The translations under genes were made by a program, and so were the position numbers. Positions 11,398 to 20,956 of a stretch of DNA of 64,000 nucleotides are shown piece after piece. How positions within the stretch are numbered: the stretch's first letter is position 1; every line of letters starts with the position of its first letter. The notes below the pieces were generated by a model. It searched no databases and was not told the DNA's origin. It saw only the letters and a program-made list of their open reading frames with translations. This DNA is from CATQHP01 sp965214915 (lineage in GTDB: Bacteria > Acidobacteriota > Terriglobia > Bryobacterales > UBA6623), in assembly GCA_965214915.1 (NCBI GenBank), contig CBDCCP010000001.1, forward strand, positions 1,798,001 through 1,862,000, read 5' to 3'.

Positions 11398-11853
11398 TTA
11401 TTCGACGTTGAAAAGGTTGGTTGTCGGAATCCGGACGGTGACGGACGCTCGGTTGGTTGTTTCTTCGCGCCCTCTCAGATTAAGCCAGTAAGCTCGATGC
11501 CTCAATATGAGTTCATCCTCAGTGATGGTCATCCACAGATGCTCGCTCTTCGGCAGATCGAGCGCCACAAGCAGCCGCGGCGTCTGGGTCTCGATGCGCA
11601 GATCGTTGTAATTCTTGAGCTTCAGAGGAAACGCCAAATGCCCATCCTTCGGTTCGCCAAGATTGACAGTGGCCTTCAGTTGCAAATCGAGCGCGGGCCG
11701 CATCGCGCCGCCGGCCTGGATTCGCAGATCGATGCTGTCTCGATCCGGGTCAGGGCGCGTAGTGACGTAACCGGCCCGCGTCGCCACGGCTTGCGCATAG
11801 ACGCAGGACAGGGCTTCTTTTTGGTCGGGTACGGTCAGCAGAGTGTCGGTCAT
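11398..11853 (-). CDS. DUF4365-like protein (PD-(D/E)xK-type fold)
   Basis: A 151-aa protein. The pattern DRDSIDLRI (Asp39, Asp42) followed by LDLQLKAT (Gln58-x-Lys60) is typical of DUF4365, a family related to PD-(D/E)xK nucleases in which a glutamine often replaces the usual glutamate. The second half (NYNDLR, PRLLVAL, LWMTIT) matches the conserved beta strands of that family. Start and preceding stop overlap by 4 nt, so it is translationally coupled to the DUF1828-like gene. It is the most plausible DNA-acting component of the cassette. Target and activity are unknown. Confidence 0.7.
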   Translation of the reverse strand: MTDTLLTVPDQKEALSCVYAQAVATRAGYVTTRPDPDRDSIDLRIQAGGAMRPALDLQLKATVNLGEPKDGHLAFPLKLKNYNDLRIETQTPRLLVALDLPKSEHLWMTITEDELILRHRAYWLNLRGREETTNRASVTVRIPTTNLFNVE

Positions 11854-12620
11854 GCGGCGAGTTCCTCCCGCGCTTCATCCCGGGCCGACCACAGGACCGG
11901 ATGCACGTTGTAGCTGCGCATCGCATCCAGCACATTCTTCTTTACCGATTGGGCCGAGTCGTTCAGAATTGCGTAGGCGCGGGATTCCGGAGAACGCACC
12001 TCCTTGGTGTCGATCCAGGAAAAAGCCATCGTCTGTGCGGTTTCGCGGCTCGGGCGGTTGATTGCCTGCAGCACGCGTTCCGGCCGAACTCTCGACTTCG
12101 GTATGACGAAATGGAACCGATGATCGTAGCCGCTCTTGCCCGCTAACTTCACATTGGGCGTATACCGAACGTCGGAGAGATCGAGCCAGGCAACCACGTC
12201 TTCGTAGAATAAGGATGCAATTGTGGACGATGCCAAATAAAAGAGATCGTTGACGGCGAGCATCGCCTGCACGAGATTGTGTTTTCGCAGAGCGAAATTG
12301 TCCAACGACGACCGTACTTCAAGCGCCTTTTCGTTTTCGTTGAGCTGTACGCCGAAGCCGTTGATCGTTGTCTTCAATAGTGTCTGTCGTTTGTCTTTAT
12401 CAATCTTGCAGCCAGACTGCTCCAGGTCCTCGAGAATGTAACCATCGTCCGTCAGCACGAATCCTTCGTTATCCCGCTTGGCGTATATCTGTAAGCAGTC
12501 GTTATGGCGATCCAAGTACGGGGTGGTGATTTCTACCCAGTCTCCGATTTCTCGAAGGCTTGTTTCGTCTCGTAACCAAATCCAGTACCGGTCCAGCAGC
12601 GATTGCACTTCTGCGATCAT
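11850..12620 (-). CDS. DUF1828/DUF1829-like protein
   Basis: A 256-aa protein whose first half (ITTPYLDRHNDCLQIYAKRDNEGFVLTDDG) matches the DUF1828 pattern and whose second half (DVRYTPNVKLAGKSGYDHRFHFVIPK) fits the DUF1829 region usually fused to it. Molecular function is not known for either. It overlaps the upstream 149-aa gene and the downstream DUF4365-like gene by 4 nt each, so stoichiometric coupled synthesis is likely. It has no signal peptide, so a cytoplasmic role is expected. Family assignment is from memory of the motifs. Confidence 0.65.
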   Translation of the reverse strand: MIAEVQSLLDRYWIWLRDETSLREIGDWVEITTPYLDRHNDCLQIYAKRDNEGFVLTDDGYILEDLEQSGCKIDKDKRQTLLKTTINGFGVQLNENEKALEVRSSLDNFALRKHNLVQAMLAVNDLFYLASSTIASLFYEDVVAWLDLSDVRYTPNVKLAGKSGYDHRFHFVIPKSRVRPERVLQAINRPSRETAQTMAFSWIDTKEVRSPESRAYAILNDSAQSVKKNVLDAMRSYNVHPVLWSARDEAREELAA

Positions 12621-13066
12621 GTAAACAGTCCTCGCCGGATGATGGGCGGCTCGACGATGTTGCAGAACCGCATGAAGTCTTCAAGTGTTTGCCAAGCGTC
12701 AGTCAAGTCGGTAAACTTGTCGTCCGGTGGTGGAAACGCCCACTTGTCGCCATATCCCTCTCGGTACAGGTGGAGATGGGGCGACCCGATCTTCTTTCCG
12801 TCTGGATTGCGATGCGGCGCACCGCCGAAGTCCAGCCTTACGAGGACCACAACCTGCCGGCCACGGTTCTGGTAGGTCCCTTTGGCGAGATTGACCCGCC
12901 CCCGGCGCAGGTCAAGAAGGAACTGTTCGCGCCGGTCGGTCGAGACCAACGGAACAGTGATAATTCCCCCGAGGCCAGGGTAGTCCCATTCGGTGTCATC
13001 GACCCGATGCTTCTTCAGCGCAATGAGTGCGTCCGCGTCAGCTTGGGTAAGGTCAGAATTCGCCAT
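12617..13066 (-). CDS. Unknown 149-aa protein, first gene of the four-gene cassette (possibly DUF6978)
   Basis: A 149-aa protein with the segments FLLDLRRGRVNLAKGTYQNR, VVVLVRLDFGGAPHRNPDG and PHLHLYREGYGDKWAFP. The conserved his-x-his and DFGGAPHRNPDG pattern recalls a small family that travels with DUF1828/DUF4365 genes in defence regions; I believe this is DUF6978 but cannot confirm it. No catalytic motif is certain. It opens the cassette after a 142-nt gap behind hsdS, and its stop overlaps the next start in an ATGA. Confidence 0.6.
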   Translation of the reverse strand: MANSDLTQADADALIALKKHRVDDTEWDYPGLGGIITVPLVSTDRREQFLLDLRRGRVNLAKGTYQNRGRQVVVLVRLDFGGAPHRNPDGKKIGSPHLHLYREGYGDKWAFPPPDDKFTDLTDAWQTLEDFMRFCNIVEPPIIRRGLFT

Positions 13067-13208
13067 TCACATTATTCTTCCGTTGGTCGGTTCAAACACC
13101 CTCACTGCTAATTTGCAAGTTTTTGCCGACTAGATGTTCTGTAGGATTCAGGAGAATCTAGATCAATTTGACTCCGTATTCGCACTGGACGCTTGTCCGA
13201 TCCTGTTG

Positions 13209-14813
13209 TCATGTCGCGGGTTCAGTGGCTCGTGCGGCATCATAAACGCGTATCTTGCCGGAAACGACATCCGATAACAACGTATTCCTCAAAGCCATGA
13301 GTATATGGACTTCGGATGTGTTGCCCCTGATACGGATGTCTATCGGGTTAACATGGGCGTCGAACGCTTCGATAAGTTCCGGCCTCGGTTCCAACATCTG
13401 GAGTGCTTCAAACTGCTTCCGGTTGATAGCCCCGAACACAGTACCAGTATGCTCATACATGCTGATTTTTGCTTGTACCGCCCAAGCCGAATAATAACTG
13501 AACGAACTTGAACCGGACTTGTGCCGGAGGGCGGCAACACCACGTCCAATGCAGCATTGTTCCCGAGCCATGTTGATGTCTCCCACGGGCGCCCTGACGC
13601 TGACAAGCGTATCTCCAGGCTGAGCGATCCGAGTTGGAGCCGTGCAGAATTTCCGATTCTCAGGAAATCGAAAACCGAAATCGGTACGACCCTGAAAGAA
13701 GGGTAAGCCATCCTTACGGTCGTTGTAGGTGCTGCCCGGTGGCGACTGCCCCATCGTAAGATTAAAGCACTCTCCGAGTGGCTTCACTTCCCACCCCTCC
13801 GGTATCTCGCCGAGTTCGGAGTTTACCAGGCGGTTGGGGAAGAGGTCGGCGAGGGGTTGGGGCAGGTTGGGGTCGCGGCCCGCCATCTTGGCGCGGACCG
13901 GGTCGAAATTGACGAACCACGACCGGAACAGCGCCCGCGCCATCGCCTCCAGCGTCTCGTTCATGCGCCGGTTCAACTCGATCTTGTCGTCCAGTGCCCC
14001 CAGAATGCGAGCGATGGCGCGTTGCTCGGGGAGAGGGGGCAGGTCTATGCTCAGCCGTTCAATGTCGGCCGGTCTGATAGACGGGTATGCCGATGTACTA
14101 TGCTCTGCGATGGTGTGCAGTTGTTCGACGATGTGGTCTTGCGCCAGGAACCAATAAATAAAGTCTGTATGCGCAAAATCGTTCTTCCCTCGTACGACGG
14201 CAAAGCCCGTCGAAGCCAGGAAGTTCTCTGGAATCTTTTTCAGTAACCCGTAATGCCTTTGATTGGGGCGAACCGTTGAATACACGATGTCACCCGGCTG
14301 AACCTTCCGCCGCGCCCGGCTCGGCACTTTGTCTTTTCCGACGGTCAGATGCTGAATTTCGGAAATCCGATTCCGCGTGATATTGCCCGTGTCGAGATAA
14401 TTGACAAAAGGCCATGCCTCCCTCGGCGAGTATGTGGATTCATTGATTACGGCGCAGTCGCCGAGGGTCACGGTACGCCAACCCCTGCCGGTACATTGCT
14501 TCTTTCCCGCCGCCAGCACCGCATGCTCGGCCTCGATTTGCTTGCGGAACTTTTTGGGCACGGCGTCCCACACGAACAGATCTACCCGGAAGGGCAGATT
14601 GCTTTCCTCGAAGGCTTCCCTGAGGTTCGACACCTGCCGATTTTGCTCCGGCGAGGCGAACACCACCATGTCCAGGTCGGACTGCGGGCGCGCAGTCCAT
14701 TTGACGCGGGAGCCGTACGCCCAGGCTGCGGTGTTCGGCAGGTGTTTCTTCAGCAGCGCCAGAACGGTCTTGCGCTGCTCGGCGCCGATGTCGATGGCCC
14801 GGTCCGGCTCCAT
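13209..14813 (-). CDS. hsdS: Type I specificity subunit HsdS with an N-terminal MNT nucleotidyltransferase domain (fusion)
   Basis: A 534-aa protein of two unrelated parts. Residues 1 to about 108 form an MNT-type nucleotidyltransferase with Gly34-Ser35, ten residues, then Asp46-x-Asp48 (YGSRVKW...SDLDMVVF). From about residue 113 a complete HsdS follows: first target-recognition domain GWRTVTLGD..., conserved spacer PPLPEQRAIARILGALDDKI, second domain from IPEGWEVKPLGECF, ending LLSDVVSGKIRV. HsdS reads the DNA target of the type I complex. The start at 14813 gives the natural MNT N-terminus. The join lies near GKKQCTGRGWRT, where MNT proteins normally end and HsdS normally starts. A decayed HI0074-type partner gene lies directly upstream. 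Confidence 0.9.
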   Translation of the reverse strand: MEPDRAIDIGAEQRKTVLALLKKHLPNTAAWAYGSRVKWTARPQSDLDMVVFASPEQNRQVSNLREAFEESNLPFRVDLFVWDAVPKKFRKQIEAEHAVLAAGKKQCTGRGWRTVTLGDCAVINESTYSPREAWPFVNYLDTGNITRNRISEIQHLTVGKDKVPSRARRKVQPGDIVYSTVRPNQRHYGLLKKIPENFLASTGFAVVRGKNDFAHTDFIYWFLAQDHIVEQLHTIAEHSTSAYPSIRPADIERLSIDLPPLPEQRAIARILGALDDKIELNRRMNETLEAMARALFRSWFVNFDPVRAKMAGRDPNLPQPLADLFPNRLVNSELGEIPEGWEVKPLGECFNLTMGQSPPGSTYNDRKDGLPFFQGRTDFGFRFPENRKFCTAPTRIAQPGDTLVSVRAPVGDINMAREQCCIGRGVAALRHKSGSSSFSYYSAWAVQAKISMYEHTGTVFGAINRKQFEALQMLEPRPELIEAFDAHVNPIDIRIRGNTSEVHILMALRNTLLSDVVSGKIRVYDAARATEPAT

Positions 14814-14815
14814 GT

Positions 14816-15096
14816 TCAGTCCCACGGCTCCCCGCTCATGGTCTGGTAGAGGCCGACGGCGTCGTCGATGAAATCGCCCATGATCTCCAGACACGCCCGG
14901 GCTTTTTTGCCGTCATAATCATGCGCCGTTTCAGCGCCTTCCACAAACAGTCGTAGCAGGTCTCGAAACGTCGGATGACCGACTCGGCCACGGCTTCCCG
15001 GTTCAACCCCGACAGGGAGGCGTCGGGGTTGCGGTAGTTCGCATACTGCCGCTCCAGACGCTTGAGAGATTTTTGAAACTTGTCGTAATCGATCAC
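14816..15096 (-). pseudogene. Decayed HI0074-family (HEPN-like nucleotidyltransferase-substrate) gene
   Basis: Two frames together spell an incomplete HI0074-type protein. The start at 15096 gives MIDYDKFQKSLKRLERQYAN and RFETCYDCLWKALKR (57 residues). The expected C-terminus ETAHDYDGKKARACLEIMGD...YQTMSGEPWD lies in a different frame from about 14932 and stops at 14816. About 40 central residues of the family are absent at the junction, so an internal out-of-frame deletion killed the gene. In intact operons this protein is the partner of an MNT gene directly downstream. Here that MNT is the fused N-terminus of hsdS, whose ATG begins 3 nt after the stop region. Confidence 0.8.
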
Positions 15097-15135
15097 GGCT
15101 CTCGTCTCCGATTCTGCGGCTGCTTTGATGGCCGA

Positions 15136-15381
15136 TCAATGGGAAGCGCGGAGAATGGCCAGGGCCGGCACGATATCCTCGCTGCCGGGAGCGGTTCCGC
15201 CGCGGGCGTCGGGCTCCAGGTGTTGCCCCTGCCAGTTGTGCGTTCCACGATTCAACTGGATTTCAACGACGGCAATCCGTTCGGGCGCCGCATCGTCGAA
15301 ACCTTCCTCATAACCGTTTACGACTACGCGCAAGTGGCTGGGGTAGGTCTCGAGGCATTGGATCAAGTCTTTCACCGTCAC
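15136..15381 (-). CDS. Small conserved protein of unknown function (81 aa)
   Basis: The frame can be opened at 15423 inside a palindromic repeat, but the GTG at 15381 (VTVKDLIQCLETYPSHLRVVVNGYEE) is preferred. It is preceded by a purine-rich gggagagagaaa, and the residues before it are repeat-derived. The body (VVVNGYEEGFDD...PERIAVVEIQLNRG) resembles small stand-alone proteins found beside restriction and toxin genes; I cannot name the family. It is soluble and acidic. It lies between the HI0074 remnant and the repeat cluster. Confidence 0.55.
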   Translation of the reverse strand: MTVKDLIQCLETYPSHLRVVVNGYEEGFDDAAPERIAVVEIQLNRGTHNWQGQHLEPDARGGTAPGSEDIVPALAILRASH

Positions 15382-15411
15382 TTTCTCTCTCCCGGGGAAC
15401 GATGCAGCAGG

Positions 15412-15637
15412 TTTGTCGCTCACTTATGATCGACAAAATAGTTTGCCGCTCACTTTCTCTCGAAAACGATCGACAAACAGCGCCGGCCGCCATGCGCGAT
15501 TTTCCGCAAGCACTTTCAGGATACTGCCCTTGCGCCTGCCGTTCACGAACCGCGGCGATACCCTTGCCGGCCACTTTCGCGGAAATTTGGCTGGCAAGCA
15601 GTTTTGTTGGCCACTTTCGTGGAAATTTGACCGACAA
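15412..15637. repeat. Cluster of four palindromic repeat units
   Basis: Four imperfect inverted repeats of two types occur in 226 nt. Unit A (15412-15437) has arms TTTGTCGCTCA and TGATCGACAAA around CTTA. Unit B (15441-15478) is a related unit with a longer centre. Units C (15563-15598) and D (15604-15637) share the core GGCCACTTTCG.GGAAATTT with arms of the CTTGCC/GGCAAG type. A fifth unit (16065-16090) is nearly identical to A. The start of the 95-codon version of the neighbouring small gene lies inside unit A, and the truncated Fic frame begins inside the fifth unit. No protein-coding gene is supported between 15424 and 15643. Confidence 0.8.
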
Positions 15638-15643
15638 GCGGCG

Positions 15644-16089
15644 TTATCGGTCATCTGTGGCCGTTAAAACACCTTCTCTCCCTTCCGCTGCGTTCAGAAG
15701 ATCCGCAAACACGAGAACGGCCGTTCGCTGCCGGGATCGACGACCTGCAGCACGCCCCCTTCGCGCAGCGTGTCGAGTATCCGCCGCGCCGTCCGCGGGG
15801 CAAAACCGGCCGAGGCCGAGAAGTCGGCGCTGCGGAAGATCGGGCGCTCGAAAATCCAATCCAGAGCGTGGACGGCATAGCGGGAGTTGGTCAAGTCGGG
15901 GACACGGCGCTTCATGTCGTCGTACAGGTCGAGGATGGCCTCTGCCTTCTTCAGGTTTCCTTCGGCCTGCTGCCGTACCGCCTCCAGGAAGAACCGGCTC
16001 CAACCGGTCCAGTCGTCGCTGCGCGAGACGGCGCGCAGCCCCTCGCAGTAAGCGCCGATGTCGATTTGTCGCTCACTTATGAGCGACAA
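15644..16089 (-). pseudogene. Truncated and frameshifted second Fic gene
   Basis: About 110 codons match the C-terminal half of the intact Fic next door (LRAVSRSDDWTGWSRFFLEAV and ILDLYDDMKRRVPDLTNSRYAVHALDWIF), including the winged-helix tail. The Fic core with its HPFxDGNGR motif is missing entirely. At the 3' end the match leaves the main frame after PGSERPF and continues as VFADLLNAAEGREGVL in another frame down to about 15644, so a frameshift is also present. The only start is a TTG inside the palindrome at 16065-16090. It is a relic of a tandem duplication, unlikely to be functional. Confidence 0.8.
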
Positions 16090-16090
16090 A
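16065..16090. repeat. Perfect 11-bp inverted repeat (fifth palindromic unit)
   Basis: Arms TTTGTCGCTCA (16065-16075) and TGAGCGACAAA (16080-16090) are exact inverted copies around CTTA. The unit differs from the one at 15412-15437 at a single base. It sits between the truncated and the intact Fic genes, exactly where the homology of the truncated copy begins. It could be an operator for a winged-helix Fic regulator or a mobile palindromic element. Confidence 0.8.
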
Positions 16091-16102
16091 CAGCATTGGA
16101 CA

Positions 16103-17230
16103 TCACGCGCGATTCCTCAATACAGTTCTGCCCTCCGCGATGTCCAGTAGGTCTGAGAATATGAAAATAACGGGTCGGCGACCGCTTCCCCCTTCAAGCA
16201 CTTCCAGGAGTTCGCCCTCGCGCAAGGCATCCAAGACTCGCCTCGCCGTTGGCGGCGGAATGCCTGCTCGCTCTGCAAAACTGCTGCTGCTGAAGATCGG
16301 GGTCCGGAATATCCAGTCCAAGGCATGGACAGCGTAGCGGGAGCGGGTCAGGTTCGCCACACGGAGTTTCATGTCGTCGTAAAGATCGAGGATAGCTTTC
16401 GCTTTCGTCAGATTTTCCTCGGCCTGCTTCCGCGCCGCGTCCAGGAAGAAGCGACACCAGCCGGTCCAGTCGTCGTCGCGCGAGACGGCGCGCAGTCGCT
16501 CGTAGTAGGCATCGCGGCGGACCTCGAAGTAGGCGCTGATGTAGAACACGGGCTTGCGGATGAGTCCGCTTTGCCAGAGGAACAAGGGAATCAGCATGCG
16601 CCCCAAACGGCCGTTGCCGTCCAGGAACGGGTGCAGGGCTTCGAACTCGACATGCAGGACGGCGAGTTGCACCAGCCGGTCGGGAGCCTCGCTGTGGATG
16701 TAGCGCTCCCAAGCACTCATCGCTTCGGGGAGCTTCTCGGCCCCGATGGGCACGAACTCAGCCTCGTCGATGGCGCATCCGGGCGGGCCAACCCAGTTGG
16801 GGATGCGCCGGTAATCGCCGAGCGACTGGCCTGCGCCGCGCACGCCGGACAGCAGGATGCGGTGCGCCGCGCGGACGACGCGTTGCGAGAGGGGAAGCTC
16901 TTGCAACATCTCTTCCGCATGCCGCATGGCGCGGCGGTAGTTGAGGATTTCCTGAATGTCGTCGCGGCGTTCGGGCAGAATCGGTTCCCGTCCGGCTTCG
17001 AACTCCAGCACCTCGCCCATGGTGGCATGCGTGCCTTCGATGCGCGAAGAGAGCACCGCCTCCTGAATTCTTAGGGGAGCGAGCAGAATGTCGGGGTTGG
17101 GCACGGCGGAGAGTATGCCGTCGTAGCGGGCCACCGCCGCGGCCGCCGGACCGAGCAGGGGAACCAGCTTCGGCCAGTCGAGGCGCGCATCGGGCGGGAA
17201 ACTCCCCTCGCGGTAGTGGACCGCCGCCAT
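16103..17230 (-). CDS. Fic family protein with C-terminal winged helix
   Basis: A 375-aa Fic enzyme, expected to transfer AMP (or another phosphate-containing group) from a nucleotide to a hydroxyl side chain of a target protein. The catalytic motif HPFLDGNGRLGR is at 200-211. The N-terminal inhibitory motif S-x3-E-G (SSRIEG, 61-66) marks a self-inhibited class II Fic. The C-terminal 70 residues (SSSFAERAGIPPPTARRVLDALREGELL) form a winged-helix DNA-binding domain, so it may regulate itself. The start at 17230 (MAAVHYREGSF) overlaps the stop of the preceding chimeric gene as TGATG, implying coupling. Target unknown. Confidence 0.9.
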   Translation of the reverse strand: MAAVHYREGSFPPDARLDWPKLVPLLGPAAAAVARYDGILSAVPNPDILLAPLRIQEAVLSSRIEGTHATMGEVLEFEAGREPILPERRDDIQEILNYRRAMRHAEEMLQELPLSQRVVRAAHRILLSGVRGAGQSLGDYRRIPNWVGPPGCAIDEAEFVPIGAEKLPEAMSAWERYIHSEAPDRLVQLAVLHVEFEALHPFLDGNGRLGRMLIPLFLWQSGLIRKPVFYISAYFEVRRDAYYERLRAVSRDDDWTGWCRFFLDAARKQAEENLTKAKAILDLYDDMKLRVANLTRSRYAVHALDWIFRTPIFSSSSFAERAGIPPPTARRVLDALREGELLEVLEGGSGRRPVIFIFSDLLDIAEGRTVLRNRA

Positions 17231-17481
17231 CAATCCTCTCCAAATCCTAACGCCTTGAGGTTCGCGGCGATGGCTGCGTCCAGCTTCTGCGCTTCGGCCT
17301 GCTGCCCGCGCCACTGCGCGGCGAGCCGCCGCATCTTTTGCTCGAACGGCTCGCCGTCGTCATGGCTCCGGCCATTGACGGGGCTGCCATAAGCCCGGAC
17401 TTCGACACCGGAAAGATACTTGTGAACCAACGCCGCGATCTCCTCGCGATGCCTCGGCGAAAGATGCAGCCTTTCAACCAT
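17230..17481 (-). CDS. Chimeric 83-aa protein: MNT N-terminus joined to a duplicated HsdM C-terminal tail
   Basis: Residues 1-41 (MVERLHLSPRHREEI and VEVRAYGSPVNGRSHD) are the N-terminal half of an MNT nucleotidyltransferase with the Gly32-Ser33 pair, but the catalytic DxD is absent. Residues 41-83 (DDGEPFEQKMRRLAAQWR onwards, ending ALGFGED) match the last 43 residues of the HsdM encoded at 19341-20954, identical at 37 of 43 positions. The junction lies at GACGACGGCGAGCCG. The start overlaps the end of the HI0074-type fragment and its TGA overlaps the Fic start, so it may still be translated as a coupling peptide. Enzymatic activity is not expected. Confidence 0.75.
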   Translation of the reverse strand: MVERLHLSPRHREEIAALVHKYLSGVEVRAYGSPVNGRSHDDGEPFEQKMRRLAAQWRGQQAEAQKLDAAIAANLKALGFGED

Positions 17482-17599
17482 CGTCCGCCTCTTCGATCAC
17501 GCCGGCAAGCGCCTTGGCATCGGCGACAAAGCCTGGCCAAAGGGTCATGGCCGCTTCGCCATCGTCGTGCGCTGTGTCGTTGCGATGGCGGACTGTCAT
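17474..17599 (-). CDS. C-terminal fragment of an HI0074-family HEPN-like protein (41 aa)
   Basis: A short frame from ATG 17599 reads MTVRHRNDTAHDDGEAAMTL and then WPGFVADAKALAGVIEEADDG. RNDTAHDYGE followed by LPGFIADARAL is the C-terminal signature of HI0074-type proteins, partners of MNT nucleotidyltransferases. The N-terminal two thirds are missing. It starts inside the stop of the AlbA_2 gene (ATGA-type overlap) and runs into the MNT::HsdM-tail chimera, so the original gene order (partner then MNT) is preserved although both are broken. Probably non-functional. Confidence 0.6.
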   Translation of the reverse strand: MTVRHRNDTAHDDGEAAMTLWPGFVADAKALAGVIEEADDG

Positions 17600-19340
17600 T
17601 CTTTCGCCTCAGGATAGGGACGATATTCCACAAGAGCCGAGCGGCCGACGATAGCGACGATGCGCACCAGAAGTCTGGTTCCTTCGGCATCGGTTAACCG
17701 CAGGTCTTCACCGGGGATGAAGTGGACCGGTTGCTGCTCGCCCTCGTTGATGGCAATGTTGGACGCGTAGAGATAAGTTCGGTCAAGGGCGTCGCGAATG
17801 GGATTCAGCCTGCCCCTGAGTCCCGGAATGTATCCGGTCGCTTCGGAGAAGACGACGCTGCCGCCTTCCTGTAGGGTTTTGACTTCTATCGCGAGCGCTC
17901 CCCGGCTGGGGATCCATTCCCGTTCCAGGTGTGCTGCGTACCCGGGCGCGGCAGCGAACACCGTCATGGGCAGATGCGTCGTGTGCAGGTCGACGGACGC
18001 CTCCCCGGCCTCGTCCGTGGTCGCGCGTTTCCAGGTCTTGTTCGGAAAAAGAGTCACCAGATCGGCGCCAGGCAAAGGTTGGCCGGCGGATCGCACGGTG
18101 ATGACAGCGTGGGCAGGGCTCTGTTCCTGCGCCGCCGCAGGGATGACGAGGCAGACTTCCGAAGCATTGATCAGTCGATATTCGGGCAGTTTCCCGCTGA
18201 GCGCCTCGGTTTCGCGCAGGATGATGGGAACTCCGTCTCCGCGGCGCTCCATGAAATACCGCCTGTCCTCCGAGCCTTGGACGCCCCTCGCCGACATTCG
18301 TCCCAGTGCCGAGGTCAAGGCTTCGTTGCGAGTTGCCTGGCGCATCGCCATGCTGTCGATGGTCAGGTTGTTCGGCAGCGAGCCAGGCGACTGAATTTCC
18401 AGGCGGTCTTCGAACATCGACAGGCGGATTTTGCCGGCGCGCATCGAATAGTCGCGATGCGCCACGGCATTGACCACGGCTTCGAACAGCGCCTTGTCGC
18501 TGTACTGAGGAAGGTCCACGCGCGCCGGCTCCTTGCGCGCCGCAACGTGCATGTTCCTTATGGCGAAGGCCACCGCATCGGCGATTTGGCGGTTCAGCGG
18601 GCCGGTAATCTCCTGTGCATCGATCTGGCCGGAGGCGCGGTCCTTGCCCCGGTAGCGGGTCGCGGCAATGCATGCGTTGGGAAGCCACTGTTCGGGATTT
18701 CGGGTGCATAACAACACCCCGGCTACAGTGGAGCGCGGCACGCCGGCCTTGTCGATCCCCAGGAGCGCCAGCTTCACCAGCGCCGACTCCGGATTTGCTG
18801 CGCCTTCGGCAGTCAACAGCGGCTTCCAGAGCGATTCATCCAGAGTTCCGAATCCGGTACCTGGAAGGGTTTGCTCGTCGAACGAGCGGAAACGCGCCTG
18901 TCCCCGCCGTTGCGCCAGACGCAGCCGCTCGTCGCTGTTCATCTTTCGCTTTGCGCCGCCCACTCGAACATAGCTCCCACCCGGGCTGTCGTGCAGCGAT
19001 TCGCCCTCCGGCGCCTCGACCAGCAGCAACCGCTTGCCATCCAGTTGCCGGTGATGGGTGCGAATGCGAACGGCTGGTTTTATGGCGTCGGAGCTCACCT
19101 CGACCAGAACGGAATCCAACTCGATAATCTGTTCACGAGACATGCCCTGCACCTCGCCTGAGTCAGTGACGCCGCAGAGCAACACGCCGCCGTCCGCATT
19201 GGCGAACGCTGCGATCTCATCCGCCAAATCATCGCGCCTCGGACTCCTGGGGCGGCTGCCGGCGAACTCGATTTGCTTGAATTCCCAGCGGCTGTCCTCA
19301 CCAAGGCTGAGTTGGAGTCTGATTTCTTCTTCGCTGTAGG

Positions 19341-19344
<4 letters not shown>
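17596..19344 (-). CDS. AlbA_2/Schlafen-type protein with GHKL-like region and an Ig-like C-terminal insert
   Basis: A 582-aa protein. The N-terminus has the AlbA_2 (divergent AAA_4) signature: WEFKQIEF near residue 20, then LADEIAAFANADGGVLLCGV. A central region YSDKALFEAVVNAVAHRDY followed by KIRLSMFEDRLEIQSPGSLP matches the ATPase-like part of these predicted regulators. Near residues 400-470 a carboxypeptidase-regulatory or Ig-like module follows (PLPGADLVTLFPNKTWKRAT and TTDEAGEASVDL), unusual for the family. Its ATG overlaps the hsdM stop by 4 nt, so it is co-translated with hsdM. Such genes often sit in type I operons, possibly as regulators. The exact role is unknown. Confidence 0.8.
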
Positions 19345-20954
<1,610 letters not shown>

Positions 20955-20956
20955 GG

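Noticed and set aside
15412..16090. CRISPR-like repeats
   Set aside because: Units are palindromic, of two types, unequally spaced and few, with no cas genes.
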